Shown here piece by piece: positions 22,801 through 24,677 of a stretch of DNA of 24,677 bases. The DNA is from DATHTK01 sp035463295 (lineage in GTDB: Bacteria; Actinomycetota; Rubrobacteria; Rubrobacterales; Rubrobacteraceae). The stretch spans positions 1 through 24,677 of the forward strand of contig DATHTK010000117.1 in the NCBI GenBank assembly GCA_035463295.1, read 5' to 3'. Positions within the stretch are counted from its first letter, which is position 1. The number at the start of each line of letters is the position of its first letter. The position numbers and the translations under genes are program-made. Under the pieces are notes generated by a model. It was not told the origin of the DNA, did no database searches, and worked only from the letters and a program-made list of their open reading frames with translations.

Positions 22801-24677
22801 TCAGGCCTTGCTGAGGGGCGCTATCTCGGGGACGAAGGTCCTTTCCTGGGTACCGAACCTGACGACGACCCTCCCGGCGGCCGCCTCGACCACCTCGCCG
22901 ACCCCGAACTTGGCGTGCCGGACCCTCTCCCCGGCCTTGTAGTCTATCGCCCCGGCCCTCGTGGGCTCGCTGCGCCGGGGTAACGCCGCGCCCCATCCGC
23001 TGCGGCCAGCGGTAGGTACGGTGCCGGCCTTTAGTGTCTCGGGTATCTCGGAGAGGAAGCGTGAGGGTATCTGGTACTCCCGCTCGCCCCAGCTGGAGCG
23101 GAGCTTGGCGTAGGAGAGCGTGAGCGTCTCCATCGCGCGGGTGAGGCCGACGTAGCAGAGCCTCCTCTCCTCCTCGAGGTTCTGCTCGTCGAGGGAGCGG
23201 GCGTGCGGGAAGGTACCCTCCTCCATCCCAACGACGAAGACGTGGCGGAACTCGAGGCCCTTGGCGTTGTGGAGCGTCATCAGCGTCACGCGCCCGCCCT
23301 CGGTAGTGAGGGAGTCCTGCTCGGAGTAAAGCGCCTGCTCCTGCAAGAATCCGTCGAGCGTCGGCTCCAGGGAACCCTCGACGCGCTCGTACTCCCTCGC
23401 GGCGTTTATGAGCTCCTCGAGGTTCTCCAGACGCGACTCGGCCTCGATGGTTCCCTCGGCCTCCAGTTCCTTGCGGTACCCGGACTCGTCGAGGACGGCC
23501 CCGATCAACTCCGCCGGCGGGACCTCGCGCGCGGCGACCCGCCAGCCCTCGAAGAGGTCGCGCACCGCGCGGCACGACTTCTTCGCCGCGCCGGTCAGGT
23601 CTACCGCGTCGGCCTCCGCAAGCGCCTCGTATAGCGCAAGCCTGTTCCTGCGCGAGTAGTCCCGGAGCCTCGCGACCGAGGTGTTTCCGAGGCCCCTTTT
23701 CGGGACGTTGATGATCCTCTCCAGGGCGACAGAGTCGGCGGGGTTGGAGATGACCGATAGGTAGGCCATGGCGTCCTTGATCTCCGCCCTCTCGTAGAAG
23801 CGGACCCCACCCACGACCTGGTACGGCACCCCCTCACGCACCAGGACGTCCTCCAGAGCGCGGCTCTGAGCGTTCGTCCGGTAGAAGACCGCCACGTCTG
23901 CCGGCCGCGCCCCGGCGTTCAGAATCCGCTCTATCTCCGATACCACGTAGCGGGCTTCGGCGTACTCGTCCGAAGCCGTGAAGATCCTGATCCTCTCCCC
24001 CGGAGGACCGGCTGTCCACAGCTCCTTCGCCTTGCGCGACGCGTTGTTCGCCACCACCGCGTTCGCCGCGCCCAGGATCGTCTGCGTCGAGCGGTAGTTC
24101 TGTTCGAGCTTGACGACCTTCGCCTCCGGGTAGTCCCGCTCGAAGTCCAAAATGTTCCTGATGTCCGCCCCGCGCCACGAATAGACCGACTGATCGTCGT
24201 CACCGACGACACAAAGATTGCGGTGCGCCGCGGCGAGGATGTTGACGAGGCGGTACTGGGCGTGGTTGGTGTCCTGGTACTCGTCGACGTGGATGTAGCG
24301 GAAGCGGCGCTGGTAGCGTTCGCGGACCTCGGGGAAGACCTCGAGGAGGGCGACGGTCTGCATGAGGAGGTCGTCGAAGTCCATCGCGTTGTTCTCGTAG
24401 AGTCGCCTCTGGTATAGCTCGTAGACCTCGGCGACGTTCTCGGCCATGTAGCCTTCGGTGGCGCGCAGGTAGTCGTGCGCGTCCATGAGCTGGTTCTTGG
24501 CCGACGAGATTTGGGCGTGGAACGAGCGCGGGTTGAACCTTTTCGGGTCCTTGCCAAGCTCGACTATGCAGCGCCGGGTCAGGCGAACCTGGTCCGCGCC
24601 GTCGTAGATGGTGAACTCGCGCTTGTAGCCGAGCTTCTCGGCGTGGACGCGCAGGATGCGGGCGCAGAACGCGTGGA
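22801..24677 (-). CDS. pcrA: ATP-dependent DNA helicase of the UvrD/PcrA type (5' end outside window)
   Basis: The frame runs out of the right edge; about 625 of an expected 730 residues are present, so Walker A is missing. What is seen: HAFCARILRVHAEKLGY (motif Ia neighbourhood), the MDFDDLL segment, motif II VDEYQDTNHAQY, motif III VVGDDDQSVYSWRGAD, LEQNYRST (motif IV), YRTNAQSR, ERIINVPKRGLGN, motif V VTLMTLHNAKGLEFRHVFV and motif VI EEERRLCYVGLTRA. The C-terminus carries a Tudor-like fold (KAGERVRHAKFGVGEVV... to the end), typical for PcrA and used to bind RNA polymerase. These SF1A 3'-5' helicases unwind DNA in repair and clear protein from DNA. An internal ATG at 24486 is not the start, because the family sequence continues upstream of it. 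It is followed by the pyrophosphatase unit after 170 bases. Confidence 0.95.
   Translation of the reverse strand, partial: HAFCARILRVHAEKLGYKREFTIYDGADQVRLTRRCIVELGKDPKRFNPRSFHAQISSAKNQLMDAHDYLRATEGYMAENVAEVYELYQRRLYENNAMDFDDLLMQTVALLEVFPEVRERYQRRFRYIHVDEYQDTNHAQYRLVNILAAAHRNLCVVGDDDQSVYSWRGADIRNILDFERDYPEAKVVKLEQNYRSTQTILGAANAVVANNASRKAKELWTAGPPGERIRIFTASDEYAEARYVVSEIERILNAGARPADVAVFYRTNAQSRALEDVLVREGVPYQVVGGVRFYERAEIKDAMAYLSVISNPADSVALERIINVPKRGLGNTSVARLRDYSRRNRLALYEALAEADAVDLTGAAKKSCRAVRDLFEGWRVAAREVPPAELIGAVLDESGYRKELEAEGTIEAESRLENLEELINAAREYERVEGSLEPTLDGFLQEQALYSEQDSLTTEGGRVTLMTLHNAKGLEFRHVFVVGMEEGTFPHARSLDEQNLEEERRLCYVGLTRAMETLTLSYAKLRSSWGEREYQIPSRFLSEIPETLKAGTVPTAGRSGWGAALPRRSEPTRAGAIDYKAGERVRHAKFGVGEVVEAAAGRVVVRFGTQERTFVPEIAPLSKA

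Overview
The window is a GC-rich, gene-dense stretch of a bacterial chromosome. It looks like a high-GC actinobacterium of the Rubrobacter type. The pointers are the carotenoid genes crtI-crtB, a split gatCA/gatB arrangement, a CBS-containing family II pyrophosphatase and very frequent GTG/TTG starts (ten of the fifteen complete genes). This assignment is inference from gene content; no rRNA, tRNA or other marker is present. I see no mobile element, phage gene or CRISPR array. Most of the window is ordinary core metabolism.

Plus strand, 1-7346: the 3' end of crtI (phytoene desaturase) is coupled by a 1-base stop/start overlap to crtB (phytoene synthase). After a 250-bp gap that contains a SAM-I (S-box) riboswitch comes a two-gene methionine operon: a fused homocysteine methyltransferase/methylenetetrahydrofolate reductase, then cobalamin-dependent methionine synthase metH. 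The reductase makes 5-methyl-THF, which MetH uses, and the riboswitch senses the end product SAM.

Minus strand, 7551-15027: read from right to left, gatB is coupled to a shortened, apparently active-site-dead relative of dihydroxy-acid dehydratase (IlvD/Edd family), and this is coupled to a MOSC-domain protein. A class V aminotransferase, serA and a small YjzC-like gene follow, also overlapping; this is a serine-biosynthesis unit. A DUF4230 membrane-anchored protein with its own extended -10 promoter ends the block, facing metH.

Plus strand, 15137-17895: three genes lie between the two parts of the gatCAB set. They are a FHA-GGDEF protein transcribed divergently from gatB, an HdeD-family membrane protein and an AI-2E-family transporter. 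A 380-bp gene-free stretch follows, with a possible structured RNA closed by a 10-bp inverted repeat.

Minus strand, 18278 to the right edge: pcrA/uvrD helicase (5' end outside the window), a CBS-DRTGG-CBS manganese pyrophosphatase, folD, gatC and gatA. gatC, gatA and the distant gatB make the tRNA-dependent amidotransferase. FolD supplies methylene-THF, the substrate of the reductase in the methionine operon.

The most unusual items are the IlvD-like pseudoenzyme coupled to gatB and a MOSC gene, the FHA-GGDEY protein with degenerate phosphopeptide and I-site residues, the possible structured RNA after the AI-2E gene, and the riboswitch whose expression platform seems to mask the ribosome binding site.
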